The position numbers were made by a program, and so were the translations under genes. A stretch of DNA of 64,000 nt from Valencia hispanica (Eukaryota; Chordata; Actinopteri; Cyprinodontiformes; Valenciidae): positions 40,601,798 through 40,665,797 of the forward strand of contig OY747705.1 in assembly GCA_963556495.2 (NCBI GenBank). Reading direction: 5' to 3'. Positions 23,473-35,759 of the stretch are shown piece after piece. The notes beneath the pieces were generated by a model. The model worked only from the letters and a program-made list of their open reading frames with translations. It was not told the origin of the DNA and made no database searches. How positions within the stretch are numbered: position 1 is the first letter of the stretch; each line of letters starts with the position of its first letter.

Positions 23473-24120
23473 CAACAGTGATAAAAATGATGCAAATTAA
23501 ACAATAAATGAAAAAAAGAGTCAGAATTGCTCCTTTTTTCCTTACTAAAGGGAAAATGAAACTTTAAAGAAGGATTTCTAAATTTAAAGAAAAAAAGCTT
23601 ACACATTCTGAAGCTTTTCTGAAGCTTTTTTAATCTAATGAAAAATAAAAAGGTAAAGAAGTTTACCATTAAAATATACTGAATACACACGAGTTTTTGT
23701 GTTAACGATACAATATGTGCACAATTTTAAAAATATACTGTATATTTTTTATATAAATTGTTATTTTCTTAGAAACGTTTTTTTTTTATAAATGTGCATC
23801 TAAAACAAACAAAATATTTAAAGTATGATTTAAAAATCATTGCAATCTAGATTTATGACAGACTGATGTTATTTTACTTTGGCACATAAAAAGCTAACCC
23901 AGTTTTTAAGGAAAGTCAATGCAAATTTCTTTATGGGAGTTACTGAGGCTACAAAGTGAAATGCTCCCAGCAGCAGCTGAAAAGCAGTTTGAAGCTCATT
24001 AACATCATGCCTCAAAGAAAGCTATGCTTAGTCATAGTCAAAACTTTGAGAAAACGTATAAAGATGCCTGGATTTGTCCAGTTACATAGCTCACATTCTT
24101 ATCTATCTAACATGCAGTTA
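23473..24120. other. Non-genic spacer
   Basis: Very AT-rich; nothing recognised apart from the possible polyadenylation signal at 23503. Confidence 0.4.
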
Positions 24121-24127
24121 TAACAGC

Positions 24128-24300
24128 AGGGTGGAAATTTAACAAAGTCCAACCACTATTTAAATTAGGGAACACATCTCAAGTGTATAACTACAGAGCT
24201 GCATTTTTTAATGCAAGTAAAAAGCTTTAACTGAAAAGGCAGATATGTGGGCGCAGTATCTCTAGACTTCAAAAAGGCTTTTGATACTTTGCTCTTCTTA
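24128..24300 (+). pseudogene. Short decayed LINE reverse transcriptase fragment
   Basis: One frame reads WKFNKVQPLFKLGN, then VYNYRAAFF, matching the RT entry motif WK.A.V.PLFKKGD...NYRPISL. Slightly downstream is AVSLDFKKAFDTL, matching motif A. The spacing between the two is much shorter than in intact elements, so an internal deletion is likely. Too little remains to assign a clade. Confidence 0.45.
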
Positions 24301-25745
24301 TGATAAAATAAATACCTTTCATTGAATCATTCATTCAGCAAAAGAAAACAATACCAATAAACTAAAAATAATTTTCATTCATGTTTTTCTGTTGGATTTA
24401 ACAAATTGATAATCTGACTTAAAAAAACACTAAGATTTCTCAGTAAATTTAAAATCACTGGTTCAGTACCACTTTTTGGTATCGGTTATCTGTAGTGTAG
24501 TTTAGAGGTCATATAATCCCAGTCACATTCTACCTGAGTTCATTGATTCAGGGGATTCACCATGTACTGTACCTCAAACAACTCCAATCTGTCTGCGGGA
24601 AAACCGTAAGCATCCCATGCCCATCTTGTCTTACTACATGCTACTAAACAACATGTACATGTCTTAAAGCACCTGTCCCCTCTGACACATGTTTTGAAGC
24701 TAAATCAGCAAAAATTTTATGAGCTGGTCTCATTTAGTGAATGTGCTATATTCAGTTTTTCTTTTCTTCAGAATGACAAATAGGAGGAAAAAGTCTTTAA
24801 AATCAATGGTTGCAGGAGGCTTTCACACTCCTGTCGTCCACAGTGGTGCCAGGGGAAAAAAAGCAATGCTGCATCCAAAATAGGTTTAGGTTGTCACAGT
24901 ATGGTGACATAATGTGTTGAACATCATTATGATAATGAACATTCATTTTCTGTCATCAGCACCTTGTGTGCCTTTCTTTCTAATGTACTTTCCTAAAGCT
25001 AACGGTCTATGACAGTCTTATTTATTGCATTCCATAGCACGGCTATTTCTGGAAATCACTTTTAAAATTCTGCTACAGAGAATATCTTGGAAATTTATAT
25101 CAAAGCACTATCTCACGATGTATTATTGGGTGTTATGGGAAATAAACCGTCTTGAAAGTAATAACTTCTACCAGTGTCTGCAAGCCTTATCCTTTTTGTT
25201 GGCTCTGAAGAAGCATTATTGCATGCTTTCAGAGTGAAAGATGATGGATCTTAAAATTAAAAGCACAAACAAGGTGCAGCAGAGCACAACATCTCAAAAT
25301 GAGCTGAACAGCCTGTTTAAATCTAGCATGAAATAAGGTATTCATTCCTTGATTGCATATGCCCCCCTCTCATTGAGGGATTGGGTCACCTTAGCACCTT
25401 AACAACCCGTAATGTCTCAAAACCTCTGCAATCATATCGCACTGATGCATGACAACATTATCATTTAAAAAGCCCCATGTGCACTCAACTTACCTGAGAA
25501 CAAATGGCAGATACTCTCACCTCTGGAGGAATAAGAATTTATTCAGTTTACACTCAGAGATTCTTAACAAAAGCCAGTGTGCCGTACTGAAACTTGACAA
25601 AATGACAAGTTCTTCCAGGCAGAATATTTGAATGACTTTCCTATAACGTGGTTTTAAAAATCAAAGTGCATGTACAAGTTTAGCTTGCACTAAGACCAAC
25701 AGCAGTAGGAGCTGCAGTTTGTGTACCTCTGGGTTCACCAGCAGA
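24301..25745. other. Non-genic spacer
   Basis: No repeat end, exon or RNA gene was recognised. Confidence 0.4.
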
Positions 25746-25753
25746 CATGCACG

Positions 25754-26697
25754 TAGGGATGTCCCGATCCAATCACATGATCGGAAATCGGGCCTGATCT
25801 AGTGATTTTTAAATGATCAGAATCAGGTGGAAATGATCGGACATAACCTCATAAAACAACAAGAATGACGTTTTAAATTCATCCTGAGACGGAGATTGTC
25901 AAACGGATTGACAGTGGCTTAGTTTTGATTTCCACTACATCAATATTCACTGTTGCATGGACGACAAGAACACAGTATAGTCACACAATTTACAGCAGGC
26001 GGGGAATTGAGACAACACAATAGTGAGCTGCTAGCTAGAAGTGCTAATGCAGGGCAAACGTGTCGCCTCACTAGAGCAAAAACGTCAGCAGTTTGGACTT
26101 ATTTAAAGCTGAACAGCGAAGGCAGTGCAGCAGCCACATATAACGTGTGTAAATTGGGCATTTCACTTGGTGGGGATCAAAACCAAGACAGCCAGACTGA
26201 TCATACTGGATGAGAACCCACTATTTGTGGTTGCAAACGTATGATTTCGCAGTCTCCCGGAGCACCTGAAGCCACGGTATGAGATATCTTCTCATCACTA
26301 CTTTACAGACACAGCTATGCCAGGCATTCACAACAAGCTATGTGACGACCTGCTAGTTCTTGTATCAAAGGTATCTGCTTTTGGGGTTATCACATGGATG
26401 TATGGAGTTTGTCAGTTTGTCCGATGTCATTGCTAAGCTTTACTACTCAATGGGTCAACTCAAGTTTTATTTACAACGTGGGACCTTGCATGCCCAACAC
26501 TTTAGCGAATCTCACATGGTAGAGCATCATATACATACTTAAAATATACTTAAAAGGATTACTTGGATGTGTTGTCCTTTTTATTATTTTAATGTAATGC
26601 GGAAAGATCGGATCAGGACTCGGTATCGGCAGATATTTAAAATCAAATGACTCTGACTTGACTCGGGAGACAAAAAAATGTGATCAGGACATCCCTA
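25754..26697 (+). mobile_element. hAT element with degraded BED-finger transposase
   Basis: Terminal inverted repeats are tagggatgtcccgatc and its near complement gatcaggacatcccta. The element is flanked by catgcacg (25746-25753) and catgcatg (26698-26705), a 7/8 match at hAT length. Inside, on the plus strand, are transposase remains. 26085-26170 gives SAVWTYLKLNSEGSAAATYNV, a BED zinc finger with the first cysteine changed to tyrosine. About 26215-26340 gives FRSLPEHLKPRYEIS. About 26450-26525 gives LQRGTLHAQHFSESH. Large internal deletions make it non-autonomous. Confidence 0.8.
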
Positions 26698-27022
26698 CAT
26701 GCATGTGTTACTTGATCTATACTGTTGCCTTAGGAACTGTAAATAGTTCTTATACGAGACACACAACATATTTTAAAAGGTTTTATTGACAGAGCTATGG
26801 CAAATTAAGATTTCCATATCTTAGCAACACTTTACATTCATTTAAAAGGCAAGTGTTGTTCATAATAACTGCATGAAGTTATAAATCGTTTCCATGAAAA
26901 AAAATCAAAAGTAATAATTTCACCATCAGACATCTTGACTGGTTACATTTTCTTTGCAGAAAGGAAAACTTAAAGAGATTATTTTCCTTTGATAAAAATA
27001 TATATTTACAGTTGTATATATA

Positions 27023-28410
27023 CAGTTCAAAAGTTTTGAGAATTACACAAATATTAGTTTTCACAAAGTTTGCTGCAAAACTACTTTTAGATCTTTGTTT
27101 CAGTTGTTTCTGTGATGTACTGAAATATAATTACAAGCACTTTATACGTTTCAAAGGCTTTTATTGACAATCACATGACATTTATGCAAAGAGTCAGTAT
27201 TTGCAGTGTTGGCCCTTCTTTTTCAGGACCTCTGCAATTCGACTGGGCATGCTCTCAATCAACTTCTGGGCCAAATCCTGACTGATGGCAACCCACTCTT
27301 TCATAATCACTTCTTGGAGTTTGTCAGAATTAGTGGGTCTTTGTTTGTCCACCCGCCTCTTGAGGACTGACCACAAGTTCTCAATGGGATTAAGATCTGG
27401 GGAGTTTCCAGGCCATGGACCCAAAATTTCAACGTTTTGGTCCCCGAGCCACTTAGTTTTCACTTTTGCCTTATGGCAAATGCTCCATCGTGCTGGAAAA
27501 TGCATTGTTCTTCACCAAACTGTTGTTGGATTGTTGCAAGAAGTTGCTGTTGGAGGGTGTTTTGGTACCATTCTTTATTCATGGCTGTGTTTTTGGGCAA
27601 AATTGTAATTGAGCCCACTCCCTTGGATGAGAAGCAACCCCACACATGAATGGTCTCAGGATGCTTTACTGATGGCATGACACAGGATTGATGGTAGCGC
27701 TCACCTTTTCTTCTCCGGACAAGCCTTTTTCCATATGCCCCAAACAATCGGAAAGAGGCTTCATCGGAGAATATGACTTTGCCCCAGTCCTCAGCAGTCC
27801 ATTCACATTACTTTCTGCAGAAGATCAATCTGTCCCTGATGTTTTTTTTGGAGAGAAGTGGCTTCTTTGCTGCCCTTCTTGACACCAGGCCATCTTCCAA
27901 AAGTCTTCGCCTCACTGTGCGTGCAGATGCGCTCACACCTGCCTGCTGCCATTCCTGAGCAAGCTCTGCACTGGTGGCACTCCGATCCCACAGCTGAATC
28001 CTCTTTAGGAGACGATCCTAGCGCTTGCTGGACTTTCTTGGACGCCCTGAAGCCTTCTTAACAAGAATTGAACCTCTTTCCTTAAAGTTCTTGATAATCC
28101 TATAAATTGTTGATTTAGGTGCAATTTTAGTAGCCACAATATCCTTGCCTGTGAAGCCATTTTTATGCAACGCAATGATGGCTGTACGCATTTCTTTGCA
28201 GGTCACCTTGGTTAACAATGGAAGAACAATGATTTCAAGCATCACCCTCCTTTTAACATGTCAAGTCTGCCATTCTAACCCAATCAGCCTGACATAATGA
28301 TCTCCAGCCTTGTGCTCGTCAACATTCCCACCTGAGTTAAAAAACTTAAGCAGCAACTTTTCCAATTTCCAATATTTATGTAATTCTCAAACCTTTTGGC
28401 CACGACTGTG
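27023..28410 (-). mobile_element. Tc1-like transposon
   Basis: Ends in TA dinucleotides (27021-27022 and 28411-28412). The left tip, cagttcaaaagttttgagaa, and the reverse complement of the right tip, cacagtcgtggccaaaaggt, are diverged inverted repeats. The shared inner part is ttgagaattacayaaatatt. The left tip has lost a few bases of the family cagtcgtggccaaaag sequence. It contains a frameshifted transposase on the minus strand. Confidence 0.85.
27190..28245 (-). pseudogene. Tc1-like transposase, frameshifted
   Basis: Reading from 28245 down: an N-terminal paired-like HTH (CKEMRTAIIALHKNGFTGKD, KSTIYRIIKNFKERGS, GRPRKSS). A stop then falls at 28018-28020, followed by LLEDGLVSRRAAKKP and IFSDEASFRLFGAYG with the first catalytic Asp. 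Next are VWGCFSSKGVGSI and CIFQHDGA with the second Asp. NSPDLNPIENLW with the final Glu, in another frame, completes it. The order and wording are DD34E Tc1 type. Several stops and shifts make it inactive. Confidence 0.85.
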
Positions 28411-28412
28411 TA

Positions 28413-29733
28413 TATATGTATATAATGGCACTCACATTCCAGCTCACAGACTAATTCAAGATGACATTATGACAAATTGTCTCTGGAGATTTATTTCTGT
28501 TCTGTATCGATTTCCACCTTTGATAACAACAGTGGGACATATTATAAATCAAAAAGCAAACAGATGTATGAGTAATTTCCTTAGAAGCACACAAAACCAA
28601 AAAGAGAGCGAGAAATAAATTAGCAAAAAGGAAACAAATAACACAAATATAAAAATGCAAAATGTTAATTTTTAAGTAAATAACAGTCATAACAAAAGGT
28701 GATCAACATTCAAAGAAGAGAAAAATGCAGGAGAACACATTTAGTTTTTAGTTTATATTTGAGCGCAGATATGTTCCAAGCAATGTTTTTCTGTTGTTGT
28801 TGAGAATGCCTGTGCTGCCTACACCACTCTGTATGTTTTTTATTGAATGTTTTGTCTCCTCTGGTGGGAAAATATCCCAATTCCCACCACAATTATGTCT
28901 CATGGTTGATTTTAGAATGTGACTTTAGGGCATCCAGTGATCTTGGACAGAACAATGGGGCTGCCATGTTTAGTCTAGTTAGAATAGCAGCAGGTCCAAT
29001 AAAAATTCATGAATACCTATGACCTGCCCCTTTACAAGTAAAGACATGGTTACCCAACTTCTGTCACCTTACCTTGAGGCAAATCTATCATTTTAATTTG
29101 GATATATTCTCTTTAAAAAGAACATATGTCAGTTTGTGAAAGAAACAAATATTTCTGGGTCAGGCTTTTCTGTCCCAGTGTGTCAGTTCATTATTTATGA
29201 GGTGTCATAGTGTTATAGTAATAATCATCTTTCTATCACTAGGCTGCAAACTGTGATGTAGACTCACTCATAAACTTTCTTGTTCGCCTATCATCTGTCT
29301 TTCATTTCAATTGCCTACAAAGACAGGATGCAGGAGGAAAACGATGCACCAGCATCTCCTTCCAGTGTATACTGTAGATACCCAATTTTATCACCAAATA
29401 ACTTTGAAAAATTGTTCATGAGCACTGAAGCTCACTTAGGACATGTATGGCACACATGCATGCCACTGTTACAGAATCAATGCAACTGCAACTTGAAATA
29501 TTGCAGCAATTACCAAATGACAACATGACTTAATGCCAAACTATACTGTTTACGTTATGAAGATTTACTCACCCCGCATAGCAGATGATTGAAAATAAAG
29601 GGGAATTGACAGCTCTATCTGCTTTCCGTTTAGTTCGGCAAACAAATATTTATATCACAATATCTATATATGAGTGATATCACTTAACACTAATGACACT
29701 TAAGTCTACCACTTTCAGCTGAAGAAGTTTCAC
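28413..29733. other. Non-genic spacer
   Basis: Unique-looking sequence. An 82-codon frame at 29280-29528 has a protein-like middle (RMQEENDAPASPSSVYC) but no splice or family support beyond that. No repeat ends were recognised. Confidence 0.35.
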
Positions 29734-29736
29734 TAA

Positions 29737-30438
29737 CTCTTGCTTTCCACCAGACGCATAAGCGGCGCATAACATAATAGACGCATTTTATTTTTTCCAC
29801 TGGGAGCGTTCCATGCAGCTGGTCCTGGGAGATCACGAAATCACAGAATTGCAATTGCATAACTTAAAGGGTAGTATGCAGGATAAAAAAATAATTGTAT
29901 GTATAAGTATCATAAACTCAATATCCACTCCCAAAAATGCTGATATTTCTGTCCATGCCTTCACCTTTTTCATGCTGTCCTCGATCACTGGTATCATATA
30001 AATTGGATGATTGTCCACTTCAGGGATTAAATTGTCGTTGTCCATGATGAAAACCAACAAATTAGACCCACCGACCAACTGACTTCAACCCTGGTGTCAC
30101 AGATAATTATATTTTGTTTAATTTTTTCATAATTAAGCAATCGGAAATCTGCATGTGTCTTCTATTTGAAATTCTCCGGATGCTTCACACGGCTCCCATG
30201 TCTGATTTCCTGTCTGGCCCAATCTAAACTGCTGTGCTTGATGAGCTTTAGAAGCGTAGCGCATAAAACATAGACCCGGCATGTAAATTTAGGAGAGGGC
30301 AGCGACACAACGCTTCTATGATGCATTGGATTTGTGCTGCTATGCTGTGGAAACAAACCCATTGACTATAACGGTGGCATTCAGCTGCTTATTACGCAGA
30401 CGTTACATGCCGCTTATGCGTTTTGTAGAAAGTAAGCT
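29737..30438. mobile_element. Non-autonomous TIR element, possibly PIF/Harbinger type
   Basis: The left end (cttgctttccaccagacgca, taagcggcgcataac) and the reverse complement of the right end (gcttactttctacaaaacgc, ataagcggcatgtaac) form an imperfect inverted repeat of about 35 bp. A TAA lies on each side (29734-29736 and 30439-30441), as in PIF/Harbinger elements. Size is about 700 bp, with no recognisable transposase. Superfamily assignment rests on the 3-bp duplication and is tentative. Confidence 0.6.
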
Positions 30439-30441
30439 TAA

Positions 30442-31330
30442 CACGAATGTATGAGAAGCGACACACATACGACACATATTTCACAGGAACTGATGTTCCA
30501 CAAAGCTGTTAATTTCCTTACATTCAGACAAGACACCAGCATGCATTAGAAAGATGGGTAACAACATGACAGTGGCTTTATGTTTACTACATGAAGCAAT
30601 GGCAGTAACTAGGCCAACTATGTCATCCATCTTTGGCAATTACTTTTGAAAAAGTCACATAGGTAATTGTTACTCTAATGAAGGCAAAAAAAAAAAGAGT
30701 AAACCCAATTGTTAATAATGTGCATTTGATAACAAACAGTAAATATATATTTCTTAAACTTCTGACAAAAGTAGACATGACAAGTGCATAATAAAAATGT
30801 TACCTGCAATACAATAAAACTTAACATGCACACTTGTAAATAGCTAAAATTCAAAGAAACAACAGTGCAAAAAAGTGCATTTTTCTGTGTTTCACTTAAT
30901 TCAACATTCAAGGGGCAATAAACATCTGAAACGGCCAAATGTGAATTTATAACTTAGGTTTATTGCAAATCTAGATCATTCACAAAACAAACTAAAGTTG
31001 AGTATTGAGGATTGGCCTTTATTCACATTAGTTCAGACTGGAAATAGGCAAAGAGAGAAGGGGGAAGATATGCAATCAAGGTACCCAATATGGGGATTTA
31101 ACCATAGGCAGCTGTGTCAAAGAGCAATAGCTTCTATACATTGTATGCCAGCTCTACCTAACAATTAGCATCTTGTTTTGAAAGGACCTTGTTGCATCGA
31201 TGCTCCTTCAATGAAACAATGGAGCTTCAGGTTATCCAGTGTCATCACGCTGTGACTGGCTATGCAAGTAAATGAACCCCAATCACAAGGAATGCCTTGG
31301 TATTCCCCCGATAAGCTGGCCAAAGTAGCT
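30442..31330. other. Non-genic spacer
   Basis: AT-rich sequence with no recognised feature. Confidence 0.4.
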
Positions 31331-31334
31331 GGGG

Positions 31335-31660
31335 AGAGGACTGTGGCTCAGGGGGTAGGATCTCGTCCTGTAACTGGAGGGTTGCCGGTTCGAGCCCCTG
31401 CTCTGTCCGTCTCTGTTGCTGTGTGGCCAGACACGTCACCCGCCTTGCTTACTGGTGGTGGGCCCGGTGGTTCGGCAGACTTGCTTCTGTCAGTGTGCCC
31501 AGGGCAGCTGTGGCTACAGTGTAGCTTACCATCACAAGCGTGTGAATGTGTGCATGAATGCTGTAGTGTGAAGCACTTTGGAGACCTCAGGACTAGATAA
31601 AGCGCTATACAGGTCCAGGCCATCTCTGATTAAGTGGAGGATGGATGGATGGATGGAAGT
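31335..31660 (+). mobile_element. tRNA-derived SINE
   Basis: The head has a Pol III A box (tggctcagggggt, near 31344-31356) and a B box (ggttcgagccc, 31387-31397), spaced as in a tRNA gene. A non-tRNA body follows. Then comes a LINE-type tail (gaagcactttggagacctca, then aaagcgctatacaggtccag) and a GGAT repeat (31642-31656). This is the layout of V-type fish SINEs mobilised in trans by a LINE with a matching tail. The tRNA part cannot be a working tRNA because the body replaces the 3' acceptor. Confidence 0.85.
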
Positions 31661-33430
31661 TTACAAACAGAGGTCCGATTGAGTCATATTCATCACATGT
31701 AGCAATGCAATGCAATACAGAAAACATTCTATTGTGCAAAAAAAATTTGGAAGTGATTTGGCTTTCTAACGTTAATTTGTTAACTTTGTATACCTTATAA
31801 AGGATTTTTTAAAATGTAAATTAATTTCCAGATTTATTGGGAGTTTATTTAATGCATGTTTATCAAGTACAAAGTCTTCTTACCTATACGTTTCATTTCC
31901 ATTTTTTAAATACCAATTTTTTTTTGATGCAACCAAGATAAGTCATATTTTTGCTACTCAAACTTAAAAAAACTCAATAATAAATGTAATAATTAATAAT
32001 AAACTTAACAAGTATTCTACTTAATAGCTGTATTTTTATATATTCAGGTTAAGTGCATCCCTGTTGTTAAAGGGCAGATGGAGTTGAAAAATGAGAGTTC
32101 TGAGAGATGTTGTCAGAGGCACCTGCACAACGATCTGAATAATGCACTCAGACCTCAAGGACACCTGCTGTAGCCTGTACATCTGGATAGCATAGGCACA
32201 CAAAATAAACACACACAAACATAGATTCTTGGATTTCAGCACATTTTAACCACAAAGCATGTGGGTACAGATGCACTTTAAAAACGACAGAGATGCTTAT
32301 AAAACTTTGTGCATGCAAACGTACACATTCACACACCTGCTGTGCTGAGATAAATGCTCCTAATTGGAGGTTTGAGGCAGAATTGCGAATAATCTGTCAA
32401 AACACAGGAAAACAATCTTATTTCATCATAACTCTTCTTTTGCTCAGTTTCTTTGGGTGAGATGAGTAAGATCCTTCATTACACATTCGTATAGAAACCT
32501 CATTTCTCAAAAAAATGCCTGTGATTCTCCTGAGAGGGATGCAGTGGGGAGTAGATTTAGGGGGATGAGCTGTGTTTTTCTGATCAGAAAAGACCCCCGA
32601 TGCCTGGCACAGCTCCACCATGCTGCACTGGTGTTACATTTAGCAAGATTGTTGGGTGAAATTGGGACAGTAAACAAGCTTATTTTACCCCTTTTCTTTT
32701 AAAGGAAATCATGTCATCTCAGTTGGAAAGGGAAAAAAAACAACATCCCCTAAGTGATCACAGATTTAATTATTGATAGCTTTTTGCTGTTGAGAACCCC
32801 ATCAGTTGGTTGTCAAGCTGAAAGCAAAGGTTGACAGACGGAAGATCTTTCATATTTTCTATGTTGACAATTTGAAAGCAATTACATGAGAAGGAGCCTT
32901 GGTAGGAGACTGAGCGATGGGTGATGTGTAAAAGCTGTTTTTTATTGTTTGCTTCTTAGAAATATGCGTCAGGTTGTGTTTCAAGGTTTGATTTTAAAAA
33001 AAAGTATTATCTTAGAGGTAAGGGGAAAAACGAAAAAAGAAAACTAGTCTCAGCTATTTTTGTATATTTCCTTAGCTGCAGGCTTCTGGCTTCTTGTGTT
33101 GAAACAGTAAAAAGTCTGAATCATTAATACTAGATGAGTTGTGTCACTGTACTATGCAAGAGCTCAGTATGAGCAAGTACATGCCTCTACTATAAGCGGT
33201 TAAGGGTTGACTTTTATCAGTAACACCTGTGCTACACTGTGTTTTCTGCATAGCTGCAGCCTGTGTTGTGTAACTTTATCAGAAAACAGTGTGAAAATTT
33301 GAATTATGCAAAAACAAAAATGCTTATTTTGAGTGAACCTTAAGAGCAGTTAAAATAACAATGAATGACAGCGTCTAAATGAAATAGTAGACAATACAAT
33401 ACCTTACCTGCTTTAATATACCTTCATGTA
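31661..33430. other. Non-genic spacer
   Basis: No repeat ends or coding exons were recognised. Confidence 0.4.
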
Positions 33431-33434
33431 GATG

Positions 33435-33724
33435 AAAAATGAGGACCCAAATTCAGAGCGGTGTTTAGCACGTGGAGCGCTCATATTTAATAGTATGTCC
33501 AAAGGCCAGACTCAGGCACGAACACGGGACTAGACGGAGACAAGACTAGCAGACATTAGACCACGACCTGACAAAGACTGGGAAACACAACAGGGCTTAA
33601 AAAGGCTGAGGCAACAATTGGAGACTAATTGGAGAGATGAGGAACACCTGGGGACAATAAGGTAGACAGACTGACACAGAAGGAAACAGGGAGTGACACA
33701 GAAAGGGAGAAAGTCACACCGTGA
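33435..33724 (-). repeat. Degenerate solo LTR, gypsy/sushi type
   Basis: Read on the minus strand it begins gtcacggtgtgactttctcc, very like the start of the LTR at 38008 (gccacgatgtgacttttt). It has a TATA-like tttttaagccc about 130 bp in and an attaaa signal, and ends near gaatttgggtcctcat, the wording seen at the end of the 60.8-kb LTR. The expected tgaca terminus is missing, so it is truncated at 33435. No internal region is present. Confidence 0.6.
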
Positions 33725-35755
33725 CTAAAAAATTTTTCAAAGCTTATCTTTATACTTCTAGCTGTAAATTCGTCCTACAAAGCAACTTTTTGTGTTGTAC
33801 AAAGTTGAGATGTCGGTTGCTAGCTGTGTTGGAGACAATTCAAGTACAAAACAGCCTACTTACAATTGCACTGTAATAATTAACACATAATAAATCTTGA
33901 TATAAAATAATTAAGTAAACCAACTGTGATGGCCTTGAAAAGGCTTGGAGTGTGACTACACATTTAGCCTCATTTGGTGAATGAGGATCTATGAATATGC
34001 TAATTTGCTTCTGCCTATATCTCCAGGGTCTGCAGTTGTCATTGGCCTTCACTGTCCCTTCTGACTGCAGACTGCCACTGCAATACTACTGCTACGCTAC
34101 AGCTCAGAAAAGGAAGATGAGAACTAACAGTAAGCCAGCTATTATTGATTAAAGGAGACATTATTTATAATTTAAAGAAAAAAGATAGAATATGCCTCTC
34201 TGAAATCAAATAAGTATTAAAATTATACATGGCCTTCTCAGGAATGTAACATCTATTAAGATAAATCAATCAGAAAACCAGGCTTGCAGCACTGTTTAAA
34301 AGTCAAGCTGACTAAAGAGAGACTATGTTTAGATATAACCGTTACAATAAAGGTATGCCTCACCCAGGATGTCTACTGATGGGTTAAACTATTATTAACT
34401 TAAGTTTCGAGGTTTTGAAGTGTTTTTTTTTCGAAATGCAAGTTAAACTATTGTTAGAACTCAAACTGCTCATTTTGCTTATTCACTATATCGTGGTAAT
34501 TTGGTGCCAAAATTTTTTTCTATGCTTTTTTCTGTCTACACAAAGGAGCTGTTTGCTAAAGCGAGTTCGGTACCAACCATACGTAAATTTGTGCTGGCCC
34601 AGCATGACAGTGTTCTGCTTTGTGACTAAGCAGCACAACATATTTTTCTAAGTCCCACAAATTAAGGTCAAGTTCTATATTATGATTGCAAGTTACTTTG
34701 CAAGTTAATACATCAGGAATACTTTTTTGTATGCTCATCCTAAATAATTAAGTATAAAATTATAAGTGATAGGTTAAGGACCATTAGTTCTACAGTCTGA
34801 AGCAATATTGGGGCATTTTGGGACACAGAACAGGCAGTGACTGCAGTTACTGTAAATAGCACAATGACTTCATGTGAGACTTATAGATGTTCAAGGTTAC
34901 AGCAGTTTGTTTTGCTGCATTTTGACCAGTTTTTGTTTGTGTAAAATTGTTTTTTGCATTATTGTTTTGATTTTTTTAAATGAATTTGTAAATACTTAGT
35001 TTGGTAGACGGTTCTGTTAGAAAAGTTTCATTATTATTTGACTTATATTAGAAGTAGGATGAATCATTTACTGAGTTGCCTAAAGTATCAAAGCAGGATA
35101 AAATTATTTTTCTTTTCAGAATACAAAAACACATACAACACGAACTGAACACATTCTTAAAATAATAGCATTGCTTTCTCTCCGTTTAATTATGGGCCTA
35201 TATTCAGTCTTATAGTATACATTTTATAAACACTCCATTTGTCAGAGTAAAAGCTTCAGCTTTATAAACTGTGGTTTGTAGTATTCCAAACATTATTGTG
35301 AGACTAATGACAAAAAATACTTTATCTTTCACAGTGGAATTGGATAGTGTTGTGCCACAGATAGGTAGGATTTGGCTATGAATAATTATGAATAATTGCC
35401 TAGGGCAACTATTAATAAGATTAATAATTTTATGTAAAAAACTACCAAGTTTGTGGGGACCACCTGGAGGATTCCAGGAATATATATAGCCAAATTGTTC
35501 AGTCTCATTTTTTGTTTATGATTACCTGCCTGATAAGGCTGAGATAATTAAACAATAGATGAAAGAATAAGTTCTTACGCGGTGGACATTAATTGTACGC
35601 ATTACTCCAATTAATCCCAGACAACTTCTCTTTAAGCTAAGGGGAATTTATTAAGAAAATAGATCAATCTTACAGCCAAAACATTTCATCAATAATTCCT
35701 ATCTATTCTAACGCAAGCAAATAACTACTACAGATTTTAGAAAACAATAATATGT
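33725..35755. other. Non-genic spacer
   Basis: AT-rich; nothing recognised. Confidence 0.4.
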
Positions 35756-35759
35756 GCGA

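Noticed and set aside
31335..31600. tRNA gene or the 112-codon frame
   Set aside because: A and B boxes are present but there is no acceptor stem; a SINE body, LINE-type tail and GGAT repeat follow.
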